DNA of 64,000 bases from Litoditis marina (taxonomy: Eukaryota > Nematoda > Chromadorea > Rhabditida > Rhabditidae). Numbering within the stretch: the stretch's first letter is position 1; each line of letters starts with the position of its first letter. A model generated the notes under the pieces. The model was not told where the DNA came from and did no database searches. It worked only from the letters and a program-made list of their open reading frames with translations. Location: contig CAXIWQ010000151.1 of assembly GCA_964036275.1 (NCBI GenBank), positions 1 to 64,000 on the forward strand. The letters are read 5' to 3'. The position numbers and the translations under genes were made by a program. Of the stretch, positions 48,797 to 61,000 are shown piece after piece.

Positions 48797-50179
48797 TTAA
48801 TTCGTATTTTGTGGCTGTGTGCCACAGAATAGATAGTTGTATTGGGTTTTTCTAGCTGGGAGCAACATACTTGATAGCCGTATAAACTGTTCTCTGTAGC
48901 TGCAAGGCAAAGAGTCGATAACCGCGTTAATTCGTATTTTCTGCTTGTGCACCACAGAAAAGATTGTCGTATTAGGTTTTTGTAGCTGGGAGCAACAGAC
49001 TTGATAGCCGTATAAACTTTTTTCTGTAGCTGCACGGCAAAGAGTCAATAACCGCGTTAATTTGTATTTTGTGGCTGTGCGCCACAGAATATAAAGTCGT
49101 ATTAGGTTTTTGTAGCTGGGAGCAACAGACTTGATAGCCGTATAATTTTTTTCTGTAGCTGCAAGGCAAAGAGTCAATAACCGCGTTAAACTGTCTTTTG
49201 TGGCTGTGCGCCACATGATGTACAGTCGTATTAGGTTTTTGTAGTTGTGAGCAACAGACTTGATAGCCGTGTGATTTTTTTTTCTGTAACTGCAAGCCGA
49301 AAAGTCGATAACCGCGTTAATTTGTATTTCGTGGCTGTGCGCCACAGAAAAGATAGTCGTATCAGGTTCTTGTAGCTGGGAGCAACAGACTTGATAGCCG
49401 TATGAACTTTTTCCTGTAGCTGCAAGGCAAAGAGTCAATAACCGCGTTAATTTGTCTTTTGTGGCTGTGCGCCACAGAATATAAAGTCGTATTAGGTTTT
49501 TATAGCTGGGAGCAACAGACTTGATAGCCGTATAAGCTTTTTTCTGTAGCTGCAAGCCAAAGAGTCGATAACCGCGATAATTTGTCTTTTGTGGCTGTGC
49601 GCCACAGAATATAAAGTCGTATTAGGTTTTTGTAGCTGGGAGCAACAGACTTGATAGCCGTATAAGCTTTTTTCTGTAGCTGCAAGCCAAAGAGTCGATA
49701 ACAGCGTTAATTCGTATTTTGTGGCTGTGCGCCACAGAATATATAGTCGTATTAGGTTCTTGTAGCTGTGAGCAACACACTTGGTAGCCGTATAAGCTTT
49801 TCTCTGTAGCTGCAAGCCAAAGAGTCGATAACAGCGTTAATTCGTATTTTGTGGCTGTGCGCCACATAATAGATTGTCGTATTAGGTTTTTGTAGCTGCG
49901 AGCAACAGATTTGATAGCCGTATAAACTTTTTTTTGTAGCTGCAAGGCAATAAGGTGATAACCGCGTTAATTTGTCTTTTGTGGCTGTGCGCCACAGAAT
50001 ATAAAGTCGTATTAGGTTTTTGTAGCCATGAGCAACAGACTTGATAGCCGTATAAACTTTTTTCTGTAGCTGCAAGGCAAAGAGTCGATAACCGCGTTAA
50101 TTCGTATTTTGTGGCTGTGTGCCACAGAATAGATAGTTGTATTGGGTTTTTCTAGCTGGGAGCAACATACTTGATAGCC

Positions 50180-50310
50180 GTATAAACTTTTTTCTGTAGC
50201 TGCAAGGCAAAGAGTCAATAACCGCGTAAATTTGTCTTTTGTGGCTGTGCGCCACTGAATATAAAGTCGTATAAGGTTTTTGTAGCCATGAGCAACTTGA
50301 TAGCCGTATG
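50180..50310 (+). repeat. Exact 131-bp tandem duplication, copy A
   Basis: Positions 50,180-50,310 and 50,311-50,441 are identical base for base in my reading. The duplicated monomer is the CACTGAATATAAAG class with AGCAACTTGATAGCC, which is four bases short. The junction reads CCGTATGGTATAAAC, where normal monomers read CCGTATAAAC. The crossover was therefore five bases out of register, with GTAT shared on both sides. Confidence 0.93.
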
Positions 50311-50441
50311 GTATAAACTTTTTTCTGTAGCTGCAAGGCAAAGAGTCAATAACCGCGTAAATTTGTCTTTTGTGGCTGTGCGCCACTGAATATAAAGTCG
50401 TATAAGGTTTTTGTAGCCATGAGCAACTTGATAGCCGTATG
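50311..50441 (+). repeat. Exact 131-bp tandem duplication, copy B
   Basis: This is the second identical copy. It continues normally into GAACTGTTCTCTG at its right edge. The absence of any base difference makes it one of the youngest visible events in the window, unless it is an assembly artefact. Confidence 0.93.
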
Positions 50442-51003
50442 AACTGTTCTCTGTAGCTGCAGGGCAAAAAGTCGATAACCGCGTTAATTCGTATGTTGTG
50501 GCTGTGCGCCACAGAATAGATTGTCGTATTAGGTTTTTGTAGCTGGGAGCAACATATTTGATAGCCGTATGAACTGTTCTCTGTAGCTGCAAGGCAAAGA
50601 GTCGATAACCGCGTTAATTCGTATTTTGTGGCTGTGCGCCACAGAATAGATTGTCGTATCAGGTTTTTGTAGCTGGGAACAACAGACTTGATAGCCGTAT
50701 TAACTTTTTTCTGTAGCTGCAAAGCAAATAGTCGATAACCGCGTTAATTCGTATTTTGTGGCTGTGTGCCACAGAATAGATAGTTGTATTGGGTTTTTCT
50801 AGCTGGGAGCAACATACTTGATAACCGTATAAACTGTTCTCTGTAGCTGCAAGGCAAAGAGTCGATAACCGCGTTAATTCATATTTTGTGGCTGTGCGCC
50901 ACAGAATAGATTGTCGTATCAGGTTTTTGTAGCTGGGAACAACAGACTTGATAGCCGTATTAACTTTTTTCTGTAGCTGCAAAGCAAATAGTCGATAACC
51001 GCG

Positions 51004-53210
51004 TTAATTCGTATTTTGTGGCTGTGTGCCACAGAATAGATAGTTGTATTGGGTTTTTCTAGCTGGGAGCAACATACTTGATAGCCGTATAAACTGTTCT
51101 CTGTAGCTGCAAGGCAAAGAGTCGATAACCGCGTTAATTCGTATTTTCTGCTTGTGCACCACAGAAAAGATTGTCGTATTAGGTTTTTGTAGCTGGGAGC
51201 AACAGACTTGATAGCCGTATAAACTTTTTTCTGTAGCTGCACGGCAAAGAGTCAATAACCGCGTTAATTTGTATTTTGTGGCTGTGCGCCACAGAATATA
51301 AAGTCGTATTAGGTTTTTGTAGCTGGGAGCAACAGACTTGATAGCCGTATAATTTGTTTCTGTAGCTGCAAGGCAAAGAGTCAATAACCGCGTTAAACTG
51401 TCTTTTGTGGCTGTGCGCCACAGGATGTACAGTCGTATTAGGTTTTTGTAGTTGTGAGCAACAGACTTGATAGCCGTGTGATTTTTTTTTCTGTAACTGC
51501 AAGCCGAAAAGTCGATAACCGCGTTAATTTGTATTTCGTGGCTGTGCGCCACAGAAAAGATAGTCGTATCAGGTTCTTGTAGCTGGGAGCAACAGACTTG
51601 ATAGCCGTATGAACTTTTTCCTGTAGCTGCAAGGCAAAGAGTCAATAACCGCGTTAATTTGTCTTTTGTGGCTGTGCGCCACAGAATATAAAGTCGTATT
51701 AGGTTTTTATAGCTGGGAGCAACAGACTTGATAGCCGTATAAGCTTGTTTCTGTAGCTGCAAGCCAAAGAGTCGATAACCGCGTTAATTTGTCTTTTGTG
51801 GCTGTGCGCCACAGAATATAAAGTCGTATTAGGTTTTTGTAGCTGGGAGCAACAGACTTGATAGCCGTATAAGCTTTTTTCTGTAGCTGCAAGCCAAAGA
51901 GTCGATAACAGCGTTAATTCGTATTTTGTGGCTGTGCGCCACAGAATATATAGTCGTATTAGGTTCTTGTAGCTGTGAGCAACACACTTGGTAGCCGTAT
52001 AAGCTTTTCTCTGTAGCTGCAAGCCAAAGAGTCGATAACAGCGTTAATTCGTATTTTGTGGCTGTGCGCCACATAATAGATTGTCGTATTAGGTTTTTGT
52101 AGCTGCGAGCAACAGATTTGATAGCCGTATAAACTTTTTTCTGTAGCTGCAAGGCAAAGAGTCAATAACCGCGTAAATTTGTCTTTTGTGGCTGTGTGCC
52201 ACAGAATAGATAGTTGTATTGGGTTTTTCTAGCTGGGAGCAACATACTTGATAGCCGTATAAATTTTTTTCTGTAGCTGCAAGGCAATAAGGTGATAACC
52301 GCGTTAATTTGTCTTTTGTGGCTGTGCGCCACAGAATATAAAGTCGTATTAGGTTTTTGTAGCCATGAGCAACAGACTTGATAGCCGTATAAACTTTTTT
52401 CTGTAGCTGCAAGGCAAAGAGTCGATAACCGCGTTAATTCGTATTTTGTGGCTGTGTGCCACAGAATAGATAGTTGTATTGGGTTTTTCTAGCTGGGAGC
52501 AACATACTTGATAGCCGTATAAACTTTTTTCTGTAGCTGCAAGGCAAAGAGTCAATAACCGCGTAAATTTGTCTTTTGTGGCTGTGCGCCACTGAATATA
52601 AAGTCGTATAAGGTTTTTGTAGCCATGAGCAACTTGATAGCCGTATGAACTGTTCTCTGTAGCTGCAGGGCAAAAAGTCGATAACCGCGTTAATTCGTAT
52701 GTTGTGGCTGTGCGCCACAGAATAGATTGTCGTATTAGGTTTTTGTAGCTGGGAGCAACATATTTGATAGCCGTATGAACTGTTCTCTGTAGCTGCAAGG
52801 CAAAGAGTCGATAACCGCGTTAATTCGTATTTTGTGGCTGTGCGCCACAGAATAGATTGTCGTATCAGGTTTTTGTAGCTGGGAACAACAGACTTGATAG
52901 CCGTATTAACTTTTTTCTGTAGCTGCAAAGCAAATAGTCGATAACCGCGTTAATTCGTATTTTGTGGCTGTGTGCCACAGAATAGATAGTTGTATTGGGT
53001 TTTTCTAGCTGGGAGCAACATACTTGATAGCCGTATAAACTGTTCTCTGTAGCTGCAAGGCAAAGAGTCGATAACCGCGTTAATTCGTATTTTGTGGCTG
53101 TGCGCCACAGAATAGATTGTCGTATCAGGTTTTTGTAGCTGGGAACAACAGACTTGATAGCCGTATTAACTTTTTTCTGTAGCTGCAAAGCAAATAGTCG
53201 ATAACCGCGT
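51004..53210 (+). repeat. 2.1-2.2 kb HOR, copy 3 (about 2,206 bp)
   Basis: Same landmarks again. It lacks the 131-bp duplication of copy 2 but has a different extra monomer at about 52,141-52,270 (GCGTAAATTTG combined with TGTGCCAC and TATTGGG), so its overall length is nearly the same. Private changes include TATAATTTGTTTCTG near 51,350 and TATAAGCTTGTTTC near 51,739. Confidence 0.85.
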
Positions 53211-55050
53211 TAATTCGTATTTTGTGGCTGTGCGCCACAGAATAGATAGTCGTATTAGGTTTTTGTAGCTGGGAGCAACATACTTGATAGCCGTATAAAC
53301 TTTTTTCTGTAGCTGCAAAGAGTCAATAACCGCGTTAATTTGTCTTTTGTGGCTGTGCGCCACAGAATATAAAGTCGTATTAGGTTCTTGTAGCTGTGAG
53401 CAACACACTTGGTAGCCGTATAAGCTTTTCTCTGTAGCTGCAAGCCAAAGAGTCGATAACAGCGTTAATTCGTATTTTGTGGCTGTGCGCCACATAATAG
53501 ATTGTCGTATTAGGTTTTTGTAGCTGCGAGCAACAGATTTGATAGCCGTATAAACTTTTTTTTCTGTAGCTGCAAGGCAATAAGGTGATAACCGCGTTAA
53601 TTTGTCTTTTGTGGCTGTGCGCCACAGAATATAAAGTCGTATTAGGTTTTTGTAGCCATGAGCAACAGACTTGATAGCCGTATAAACTTTTTTCTGTAGC
53701 TGCAAGGCAAAGAGTCGATAACCGCGTTAATTCGTATTTTGTGGCTGTGTGCCACAGAATAGATAGTTGTATTGGGTTTTTCTAGCTGGGAGCAGCATAC
53801 TTGATAGCCGTATAAACTTTTTTTCTGTAGCTGCAAGGCAAAGAGTCAATAACCGCGTAAATTTGTCTTTTGTGGCTGTGCGCCACTGAATATAAAGTCG
53901 TATAAGGTTTTTGTAGCCATGAGCAACTTGATAGCCGTATGAACTGTTCTCTGTAGCTGCAGGGCAAAAAGTCGATAACCGCGTTAATTCGTATGTTGTG
54001 GCTGTGCGCCACAGAATAGATTGTCGTATTAGGTTTTTGTAGCTAGGAGCAACATATTTGATAGCCGTATGAACTGTTCTCTGTAGCTGCAAGGCAAAGA
54101 GTCGATAACCGCGTTAATTCGTATTTTGTGGCTGTGCGCCACAGAATAGATTGTCGTATCAGGTTTTTGTAGCTGGGAACAACAGACTTGATAGCCGTAT
54201 TAACTTTTTTCTGTAGCTGCAAAGCAAATAGTCGATAACCGCGTTAATTCGTATTTTGTGGCTGTGTGCCACAGAATAGATAGTTGTATTGGGTTTTTCT
54301 AGCTGGGAGCAACATACTTGATAGCCGTATAAACTGTTCTCTGTAGCTGCAAGGCAAAGAGTCGATAACCGCGTTAATTCGTATTTTGTGGCTGTGCGCC
54401 ACAGAATAGATTGTCGTATCAGGTTTTTGTAGCTGGGAACAACAGACTTGATAGCCGTATTAACTTTTTTCTGTAGCTGCAAAGCAAATAGTCGATAACC
54501 GCGTTAATTCGTATTTTGTGGCTGTGCGCCACAGAATAGATAGTCGTATTAGGTTTTTGTAGCTGGGAGCAACATACTTGATAGCCGTATAAACTTTTTT
54601 CTGTAGCTGCAAAGAGTCAATAACCGCGTTAATTTGTCTTTTGTGGCTGTGCGCCACAGAATATAAAGTCGTATTAGGTTTTTGTAGCCATGAGCAACAG
54701 ACTTGATAGCCGTATAAACTTTTTTCTGTAGCTGCAAGGCAAAGAGTCGATAACCGCGTTAATTCGTATTTTGTGGCTGTGTGCCACAGAATAGATAGTT
54801 GTATTGGGTTTTTCTAGCTGGGAGCAACAGACTTGATAGCCGTATAAACTTTTTTCTGTAGCTGCAAAGAGTCAATAACCGCGTTAATTTGTCTTTTGTG
54901 GCTGTGCGCCACAGAATATAAAGTCGTATTAGGTTTTTGTAGCCATGAGCAACAGACTTGATAGCCGTATAAACTTTTTTCTGTAGCTGCAAGCCAATGA
55001 GTCGATAACCGCGTTAATTCGTATTTCGTGGCTGTGCGCCACAGAATAGA
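53211..55050 (+). repeat. 1,294-bp repeat with short CTGCAAAGAGTC monomers
   Basis: Blocks near 52,865-53,330 recur at 54,159-54,620 (offset 1,294, ten monomers less six bases). Three monomers share a five-base loss giving CTGTAGCTGCAAAGAGTC, near 53,311, 54,602 and 54,860. I did not find this deletion elsewhere. The stretch also contains GGCAATAAGGTGAT and AGCAACTTGATAGCC monomers copied from the 46.7-53.2 kb HOR, which it therefore postdates or exchanged with. A private GAGCAGCATAC change lies near 53,791. Confidence 0.8.
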
Positions 55051-58000
55051 TTGTCGTATTTTGTTTTTGTAGTTGGAAGCAACAGACTTGATAGCCGTAT
55101 GATTTTTTTTGTAGCTGCAAGTCAAAATGTCAATAACCGCGTTAATTCGTCTTTGTGGCTGTGCGCCACAGAATAGATTGTCGTATTAGGTTTTTGTAGC
55201 TGGGAGCAACAGATTTGATAGCCGTATGAAATGTTCTCTGTAACCGCGAGGCAAAGAGTCAATAACCGCGTTAATTCGTCTTTTGTGGCTGTGCGCCACA
55301 GAATATATAGTCGTATTAGGTTTTTGTAGCTGGGAGCAACAGACTTGATAGCCGTATGAACTTTTCTCTTTAGCTGCAGACCAACAAGTCGATAACCGCG
55401 ATAATTCGTATTTTGTGGCTGTGCGCCACAGAATAAATTGTCGTATTAGGTTTTTGTAGCTGGGAGCAACAGATTTGATAGCCGTATGAACTGTTCTCTG
55501 TAGCTGCAAGGCAAAGAGTCGATACCCGCGTTAATTCGTATTTTGTGGCTGTGCGCCACAGAATAGTATTAGGTTTTTGTAGCTGGGAGCAACATACTTG
55601 ATAGCCGTATAACCTTTTTCCTGTAGCTGCACGGCAAAGAGTCAATAACCGCGTTAATTTGTCTTTTGTGGCTGTGCGCCACAGAATATAAAGTCGTATT
55701 AGGTTTTCGTAGCTGGGAGCAACAGACTTGATAGCCGTATGAACTTTTTTCTGTAGCTGCAAGGCAAAGAGGTAATAACCGCGTTAATTTGTCTTTTGTG
55801 GCTGTGCGCCACAGAATAGATTGTCGTATCAGGTTTTTGTAGCTGGGAGCAACAGACTTGATAGCCGTATGAACTTTTCTCTGTAGCTGCAAGCCAACAA
55901 GTCGATAACCGCGATAATTCGTATTTTGTGGCTCTGCGCCACAGAATAGATTGTCGTATTGGGTTTTTGTAGCTGGGAGCAACAGATTTGATAGCCGTAT
56001 GAACTGTTCTCTGTAGCTGCAAGGCAGAGAGTCGATAACCGCGTTAATTCGTATTTTGTGGCTGTGCGCCACAGAATAGATAGTCGTATTAGGTTTTTGT
56101 AGCTGGGAGCAACATACTTGATAGCCGTATAACCTTTTCCATGTAGCTGCACGGCAAAGAGTCAATAACCGCGTTAATTTGTCTTTTGTGGCTGTGCGCC
56201 ACAGAATACAAAGTCGTATTAGGTTTTTGTAGCTGGGAGCAACAGACTTGATAGCCGTATGAACTTCTTTCTGTAGCTGCAAGGCAAAGAGGTAATAACC
56301 GCGTTAATTTGTCTTTTGTGGCTGTGCGCCTTAGAATAGATTGTCGTATCAGGTTTTCGTAGCTGGGAGCAACAGACTTGATAGCCGTATGAACTTTTTT
56401 CTGTAGCTGCAAGGCAAAGAGGTAATAACCGCGATAATTTGTCTTTTGTGGCTGTGCGCCACAGGATATAAAGTCGTATTAGGTTTTTGTAGCCATGAGC
56501 AACAGACTTGAAAGCCGTATAAACTTTTCTTCTGTAGCTGCAAGGCAAAGAGTCGATAACCACGTTAATTCGTATTTTGTGGCGGTGCGCCACAGAATAG
56601 ATTGTCGTATTAGGTTTTTGTAGCTGGGAGCAACAGATTTGATAGCCGTATAAACTTTTTTCTGTAGCTGCTAGGCAAAGAGTCGATAACCGCGTTAATT
56701 CGTATTTTGTGGCTGTGCGCCACAGAATAGATTGTCGTATTAGGTTTTTGTAGCTGGGAGCAACAGATTTGATAGCCGTATGAAATGTTCTCTGTAACTG
56801 CAAGGCAAAGAGTCAATAACCGCGTTAATTTGTATTTTGTGGCTGTGCGCCACAGAATATAAAGTCGTATTATGTTTTTGTAGTTGGGAGCAACAGACTT
56901 GATAGCCGTATGATTTTTTTTGTAGCTGCAAGTCAAAATGTCGATAACCGCGTTAATTCGTTTTTGTGGCTGTGCGCCACAGAATAGATTGTCGTATTAG
57001 GTTTTTGTAGCTGGGAGCAACAGACTTGATAGCCGTATTAACTTTTTTCTGTAGCTGCAAAGCAAACAGTCGATAACCGCGTTAATTCGTATTTTGTGGC
57101 TGTGCGCCACAGAATAGATAGTCGTATTAGGTTTTTGTAGCTGGGAGCAACATACTTGATAGCCGTATAAACTTTTTTCTGTAGCTGCACGGCAAAGAGT
57201 CAATAACCGCGTTAATTTGTCTTTTGTGGCTGTGCGCCACAGAATATAAAGTCGTATTAGGTTTTTGTAGCCATGAGCAACAGACTTGATAGCCGTATAA
57301 ACTTTTTTCTGTAGCTGCAAGGCAAAGAGGTAATAACCGCGTTAATTTGTCTTTTGTGGCTGTGCGCCACAGAATAGATTGTCGTATCAGGTTTTTGTAG
57401 CTGGGAGCAACAGACTTGATAGCCGTATGAACTTTTCTCTGTAGCTGCAAGCCAACAAGTCGATAACCGCGATAATTCGTACTTTGTGGCTGTGCGCCAC
57501 AGAATAGATTGTCGTAATAGGTTTTTGTAGCTGGGAGCAACAGATTTGATAGCCATATGGAATGTTCTCTGTAGCTGCAAGGCAAAGAGTCGATAACCGC
57601 GTTAATTCGTATTTTGTGGCTGTGCGCCACAGAATAGTATTAGGTTTTTGTAGCTGGGAGCAACATACTTGATAGCCGTATGAACTTCTTTCTGTAGCTG
57701 CAAGGCAAAGAGGTAATAACCGCGTTAATTTGTCTTTTGTGGCTGTGCGCCTTAGAATAGATTGTCGTATCAGGTTTTCGTAGCTGGGAGCAACAGACTT
57801 GATAGCCGTATGAACTTTTTTCTGTAGCTGCAAGGCAAAGAGGTAATAACCGCGATAATTTGTCTTTTGTGGCTGTGCGCCACAGGATATAAAGTCGTAT
57901 TAGGTTTTTGTAGCCATGAGCAACAGACTTGAAAGCCGTATAAACTTTTCTTCTGTAGCTGCAAGGCAAAGAGTCGATAACCACGTTAATTCGTATTTTG

Positions 58001-61000
58001 TGGCGGTGCGCCACAGAATAGATTGTCGTATTAGGTTTTTGTAGCTGGGAGCAACAGATTTGATAGCCGTATAAACTTTTTTCTGTAGCTGCTAGGCAAA
58101 GAGTCGATAACCGCGTTAATTCGTATTTTGTGGCTGTGCGCCACAGAATAGATTGTCGTATTAGGTTTTTGTAGCTGGGAGCAACAGATTTGATAGCCGT
58201 ATGAAATGTTCTCTGTAACTGCAAGGCAAAGAGTCAATAACCGCGTTAATTTGTATTTTGTGGCTGTGCGCCACAGAATATAAAGTCGTATTATGTTTTT
58301 GTAGTTGGGAGCAACAGACTTGATAGCCGTATGATTTTTTTTGTAGCTGCAAGTCAAAATGTCGATAACCGCGTTAATTCGTTTTTGTGGCTGTGCGCCA
58401 CAGAATAGATTGTCGTATTAGGTTTTTGTAGCTGGGAGCAACAGACTTGATAGCCGTATTAACTTTTTTCTGTAGCTGCAAAGCAAACAGTCGATAACCG
58501 CGTTAATTCGTATTTTGTGGCTGTGCGCCACAGAATAGATAGTCGTATTAGGTTTTTTGTAGCTGGGAGCAACATACTTGATAGCCGTATAAACTTTTTT
58601 CTGTAGCTGCACGGCAAAGAGTCAATAACCGCGTTAATTTGTCTTTTGTGGCTGTGCGCCACAGAATATAAAGTCGTATTAGGTTTTTGTAGCCATGAGC
58701 AACAGACTTGATAGCCGTATAAACTTTTTTCTGTAGCTGCAAGGCAAAGAGGTAATAACCGCGTTAATTTGTCTTTTGTGGCTGTGCGCCACAGAATAGA
58801 TTGTCGTATCAGGTTTTTGTAGCTGGGAGCAACAGACTTGATAGCCGTATGAACTTTTCTCTGTAGCTGCAAGCCAACAAGTCGATAACCGCGATAATTC
58901 GTATTTTGTGGCTGTGCGCCACAGAATAGATTGTCGTAATAGGTTTTTGTAGCTGGGAGCAACAGATTTGATAGCCGTATGGAATGTTCTCTGTAGCTGC
59001 AAGGCAAAGAGTCGATAACCGCGTTAATTCGTATTTTGTGGCTGTGCGCCACAGAATAGTATTAGGTTTTTGTAGCTGGGAGCAACATACTTGATAGCCG
59101 TATAAACTTTTTTTCTGTAGCTGCACGGCAAAGAGTCAATAACCGCGTTAATTTGTCTTTTGTGGCTGTGCGCCACAGAATATAAAGTCGTATTAGGTTT
59201 TTGTAGCCATGAGCAACAGACTTGATAGCCGTATAAACTTTTTTCTGTAGCTGCAAGGCAAAGAGGTAATAACCGCGTTAATTTGTCTTTTGTGGCTGTG
59301 CGCCACAGAATAGATTGTCGTATCAGGTTTTTGTAGCTGGGAGCAACAGACTTGATAGCCGTATGAACTTTTCTCTGTAGCTGCAAGCCAACAAGTCGAT
59401 AACCGCGATAATTCGTATTTTGTGGCTGTGCGCCACAGAATAGATTGTCGTAATAGGTTTTTGTAGCTGGGAGCAACAGATTTGATAGCCGTATGGAATG
59501 TTCTCTGTAGCTGCAAGGCAAAGAGTCGATAACCGCGTTAATTCGTATTTTGTGGCTGTGCGCCACAGAATAGTATTAGGTTTTTGTAGCTGGGAGCAAC
59601 ATACTTGATAGCCGTATAACTTTTTTCCTGTAGCTGCACGGCAAAGAGTCAATAACCGCGTTAATTTGTCTTTTGTGGCTGTGCGCCACAGAATATAAAG
59701 TCGAATTAGGTTTTCGTAGCTGGGAGCAACAGACTTGATAGCCGTATGAACTTTTTTCTGTAGCTGCAAGGCAAAGAGGTAATAACCGCGTTAATTTGTC
59801 TTTTGTGGCTGTGCGCCACAGAATAGATTGTCGTATCAGGTTTTTGTAGCTGGGAGCAACAGACTTGATAGCCGTATGAACTTTTCTCTGTAGCTGCAAG
59901 CCAACAAGTCGATAACCGCGATAATTCGTATTTTGTGGCTGTGCGCCACAGAATAGTATTAGGTTTTTGTAGCTGGGAGCAACATACTTGATAGCCGTAT
60001 AACCTTTTTCCTGTAGCTGCACGGCAAAGAGTCAATAACCGCGTTAATTTGTCTTTTGTGGCTGTGCGCCACAGAATATAAAGTCGTATTAGGTTTTCGT
60101 AGCTGGGAGCAACAGACTTGATAGCCGTATGAACTTTTTTCTGTAGCTGCAAGGCAAAGAGGTAATAACCGCGTTAATTTGTCTTTTGTGGCTGTGCGCC
60201 ACAGAATAGATTGTCGTATCAGGTTTTTGTAGCTGGGAGCAACAGACTTGATAGCCGTATGAACTTTTCTCTGTAGCTGCAAGCCAACAAGTCGATAACC
60301 GCGATAATTCGTATTTTATGGCTGTGCGCCACAGAAAAGATTGTGGTATTAGGTTTTTGTAGCTGGGAGCAACAGATTTGATAGCCGTATGAACTGTTCT
60401 CTGTAGCTGCAAGGCAAAGAGTCGATAACCGCGTTAATTCGTATTTTGTGGCTGTGCGCCACAGAATAGTATTAGGTTTTTGTAGCTGGGAGCAACATAC
60501 TTGATAGCCGTATAACCTTTTTCCTGTAGCTGCACGGCAAAAAGTCAATAACCGCGTTAATTTGTCTTTTGTGGCTGTGCGCCACAGAATATAAAGTCGA
60601 ATTAGGTTTTCGTAGCTGGGAGCAACAGACTTGATATCCGTATAAACTTTTCTCTGTAGCTGCAAGCCAACAAGTCGATAACCGCGATAATTCGTATTTT
60701 GTGGCTGTGCGCCACAGAATAGATTGTCGTATTAGGTTTTTGTAGCTGGGAGCAACAGATTTGATAGCCGTATAAACTTTTTTTTGTAGCTGCTAGGCAA
60801 AGAGTCGATAACCGCGTTAATTCGTATTTTGTGGCTGTGCGCCACAGAATAGATTGTCGTATTAGGTTTTTGTAGCTGGGAGCAACAGATTTGATAGCCG
60901 TATGAAATGTTCTCTGTAACTGCAAGGCAAAGAGTCAATAACCGCGTTAATTTGTATTTTGTGGCTGTGCGCCACAGAATATAAAGTCGTATTATGTTTT

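Larger units (their letters stand above)
48797..51003 (+). repeat. 2.1-2.2 kb HOR, copy 2 (2,207 bp)
   Basis: Same landmarks as copy 1, one monomer longer. The extra length is the exact 131-bp duplication at 50,180-50,441. Private differences include GCGATAATTTG near 49,578 and CACATGATGTAC near 49,212. Confidence 0.85.

Noticed and set aside
50180..50441. Target-site duplication of a mobile element
   Set aside because: The duplicated 131 bp is a satellite monomer itself, with nothing inserted between the copies.
50012..50722. 236-codon minus-strand open frame
   Set aside because: It is created by the out-of-register 131-bp duplication and the four-base-short AGCAACTTGATAGCC monomers, which shift phase and skip stops. 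There is no sign of a gene.
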